A DNA stretch of 15,611 nt from Flavobacteriales bacterium (GTDB lineage Bacteria; Bacteroidota; Bacteroidia; Flavobacteriales_D; Crocinitomicaceae), in the NCBI GenBank assembly GCA_947458985.1, contig CANHBA010000033.1, forward strand, positions 1 through 15,611, in the 5' to 3' direction. A program made the translations under genes and the position numbers. The notes beneath the pieces were generated by a model, which searched no databases, had not been told where the DNA came from, and saw only the letters and a program-made list of their open reading frames with translations. Positions 13,915 to 15,611 of the stretch are shown here, piece by piece (position 1 is the stretch's first letter; every line of letters begins with the position of its first letter).

Positions 13915-15504
13915 TTAGCCATTATTTCCCGAACGAAACAACGCAATTAGGTCTTGCTCTCGCTCATAGAGGTCTAAATAAAAATGTAGGCCGTCCTTAT
14001 CGGCACAAACAGTTTGGTAACTGACAAAAATGGGGATAGGTTGGCGCAAAGGGATGCGCTGATGAATTTTTTGGTCAATCAAAACTTGTAGGGAGTCGGC
14101 ACTGACCTTGTTTATTTTGTCTCCACTTTTATCGTAAGTCAGCATCAGCTTGCCCAATTCAATGGGATCGTCGGCGCGCATACAACCATGCGAAAAGCTC
14201 CGGAAATTTTGCCCAAAAAGATTCCTGTTGGGGGTGTCGTGGACGTAGACAGAAAATTGATTGGTAAATTCGAATTTGATCAGACCCAAACTATTCCATG
14301 GCCCAGGATCTTGTTCTATCTGGTAGGGAAATGTATTGTTTTTGATTTTTTTCCAATTGACATTTTTCGGATCAATTTCTTTTTTTCCAGCGCCATAAAT
14401 GCGCATGTGTTCTTTTTGAAGGTAGCCTGAATTGCGTTTAAGGGCCGGCAAAATTTCTTTTCTCGCGATAGAACTCGGGACCCGCCAATAAGGCAAGGCG
14501 ACAATTTGATAAATTTTGGAAACCAATTCTGGGGTGGGGTGGTCCATTTTACCAATGATGATGCGGCGCAGTGCACGGAGTGTGTCGTCGGCAACATATT
14601 GCAACGTGAAGGAAGGTAGGTTGATGTCAACGAAAGTAGCTGGTTTATTTGCAGCCTGACGGAGTCTGTCGAGCGAAATTTGCGCGTGGTATAGTTGGTC
14701 TTGTTTCGATTGTGCAAATGCCAGAACAGTTGCCGAACCAATGCGCCCGTCGGCATTGAGACCTTGGTTTTTTTGATACAACTTTAAGGCGGCTCTAAGG
14801 CCTAAACTATCTGTGCTTTCATCGCTGTAACCGAGCCCAATGAGCGCTTTTTGGAGTTGTTTCCAAGCCAGTGTTTGCTTCTCTTTTTCCGTAGTTAGTT
14901 GATAGGAAAGGGTATCAAATTTTGAAGAATCACAAAAATGATAAAGGTGCTGTGCAAAATAATGATAGTTGGTATCCGCAGGTCCGCGCGTCAGGAGAAT
15001 GGAATCGGTATTTTGCTTGCTGGTGAGCCAATTTGACGAGAAAGACAAGTATTTTCTAGGTTTAAATTTTCTGTTTTGAAAATCAATAAAACCACTGTCG
15101 AGGTCATGAAGCATGGTGCCAATTTGATAATGAAGCAAAAGTTCTTGAACCAATGGGTGGCTTTCTTTGAAAGGAATTGTTCTCGACGAAGGCAAACCAA
15201 AATAAGCCGCTTTTGTTATGGTTTGCGTCCAATTATTTTTGATTTGCTTGCTTGCACTTGTTCGATTAAAGAAGGGTTGAAACCCTTTAAGCTGATAGGC
15301 GTTGTAGAGTTTTAGGCGTTCTTCTTTTGTTAAAGGTAAAGTTGGGTGTCCATTTTTAAGGAGCAACTTCATTTTTTTTGGAGCAGAAAGGCTTTTGCTT
15401 GACAAGAAGTCTTTTTTCGCAGCTGTAGGTTTTGTGGGGGCACAACTAAAAAAGTAAGCGCTTATTGCAATGATCGTAGACAGCAAACGAATGGAAGCCT
15501 TCAT
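13915..15504 (-). CDS. L,D-transpeptidase lipoprotein (LdtD/YcbB type)
   Basis: A 529-residue cell-envelope enzyme predicted to form L,D-crosslinks in peptidoglycan or to attach other groups to it. From ATG 15504 the product has a signal sequence ending AYFFSC, so a lipoprotein anchored by the Cys at about residue 20 is likely. An N-terminal scaffold region (YNAYQLKGFQPFF) is followed by a peptidoglycan-binding helical domain (ALKLYQKNQGLNADGRIGSAT, about 240-265). The YkuD catalytic domain follows: HDTPNRNLF, then SFSHGCMRADDP with the nucleophile Cys441. The arrangement resembles E. coli YcbB (LdtD). Longer starts at 15552, 15567 and 15576 would run through a reading frame beginning on the plus strand and put residues before the signal sequence. 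It is first in the run with rpe, 20 bases away. Confidence 0.9.
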   Translation of the reverse strand: MKASIRLLSTIIAISAYFFSCAPTKPTAAKKDFLSSKSLSAPKKMKLLLKNGHPTLPLTKEERLKLYNAYQLKGFQPFFNRTSASKQIKNNWTQTITKAAYFGLPSSRTIPFKESHPLVQELLLHYQIGTMLHDLDSGFIDFQNRKFKPRKYLSFSSNWLTSKQNTDSILLTRGPADTNYHYFAQHLYHFCDSSKFDTLSYQLTTEKEKQTLAWKQLQKALIGLGYSDESTDSLGLRAALKLYQKNQGLNADGRIGSATVLAFAQSKQDQLYHAQISLDRLRQAANKPATFVDINLPSFTLQYVADDTLRALRRIIIGKMDHPTPELVSKIYQIVALPYWRVPSSIARKEILPALKRNSGYLQKEHMRIYGAGKKEIDPKNVNWKKIKNNTFPYQIEQDPGPWNSLGLIKFEFTNQFSVYVHDTPNRNLFGQNFRSFSHGCMRADDPIELGKLMLTYDKSGDKINKVSADSLQVLIDQKIHQRIPLRQPIPIFVSYQTVCADKDGLHFYLDLYEREQDLIALFRSGNNG

Positions 15505-15550
15505 ATTATGCTTATTTTCGTTGAATGTACTTAAAACTTTGTATTCAACC
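15505..15550. promoter_or_regulatory. Short divergent intergenic region
   Basis: If both adjacent starts are right, the 46 bases between the L,D-transpeptidase gene and the right-edge gene must hold or overlap two divergent promoters. It is AT-rich. On the minus strand a TACATTCA sequence resembles the -7 consensus at only part of its positions, and no perfect TAnnTTTG is present. This is inferred from layout, not from a clear motif. Confidence 0.25.
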
Positions 15551-15611
15551 ATGGTTATAGGCCTCATATTACTCACCGCAGTTATTTCTTGGCAAGGTTT
15601 TCAAAACCCGG
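15551..15611 (+). CDS. Partial plus-strand gene, hydrophobic N-terminus, possibly rhomboid family
   Basis: ATG 15551 begins an open frame reaching the window end: MVIGLILLTAVISWQGFQNP. A TTG at 15521 would add ten residues. A first membrane helix followed by an aromatic residue and FQNP resembles the N-terminus of Bacteroidota rhomboid intramembrane serine proteases, but only about 20 residues are visible and the catalytic Ser/His would lie outside the window. It is divergent from the L,D-transpeptidase gene, whose start is 46 bases away. Confidence 0.4.
   Translation, partial: MVIGLILLTAVISWQGFQNP

Noticed and set aside
14316..14756. 146-residue minus-strand ORF inside the L,D-transpeptidase gene
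   Set aside because: Same strand but different frame from a gene with clear domains; low-quality composition, no start context.
1..15611. Mobile elements, CRISPR, tRNA or rRNA genes
   Set aside because: No transposase, terminal inverted repeats, spaced repeats or cloverleaf-like sequences were seen; nearly all bases lie in recognisable housekeeping genes.

Overview
The window looks like chromosomal DNA of a member of the Bacteroidota, probably of the Flavobacteriales/Chitinophagales/Sphingobacteriales type; I cannot place it more precisely. The reasons are the gene order ftsA-ftsZ-GatB/YqeY, a long FtsZ linker and an FtsZ tail ending FLHDNVD, a DUF1573 protein, a GpsA with GPCHAEE, and promoter-like TAnnTTTG elements just upstream of some start codons. 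I see no insertion sequence, prophage, CRISPR array, rRNA or tRNA. No stretch longer than about 150 bases lacks a gene.

Left part (1-4871, plus strand): a tightly packed run of ftsA (only the C-terminal part is readable), ftsZ, a GatB/YqeY-domain protein, then mtnB, mtnD and mtnC. From ftsZ onward the genes overlap or nearly touch (TAATG overlaps, a 3-base gap, a probable 8-base overlap). Cell division and methionine salvage (methylthioribulose-1-phosphate to the 2-oxo acid of methionine) therefore seem to share a transcript. A bidirectional hairpin terminator at 4888-4919 closes it.

Right part (4937-15504, minus strand, reading from right to left): an L,D-transpeptidase lipoprotein, ribulose-phosphate 3-epimerase (rpe), a secreted protein of unknown function and an S1-type CvfB-like RNA-binding protein. 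Then a 148-base gap with a probable promoter, followed by gpsA and lysC. Next comes the iron(II) uptake set feoA, feoB and a 47-residue Cys-containing single-pass membrane protein, followed by a CorA-type cation transporter, and finally a secreted DUF1573 protein running into the shared terminator. At the right edge a plus-strand reading frame begins with a hydrophobic N-terminus and runs off the window.

Most of the window is core metabolism and cell-envelope housekeeping, and I found no clearly new multi-gene system. The points most worth a second look are: the abrupt loss of the 5' half of ftsA at about position 115, where an unrelated minus-strand coding-like segment abuts it (misassembly or rearrangement); the tiny FeoB-associated membrane protein overlapping corA; the perfect palindrome in the feoA promoter region; and the coupling of mtnBDC to ftsZ.
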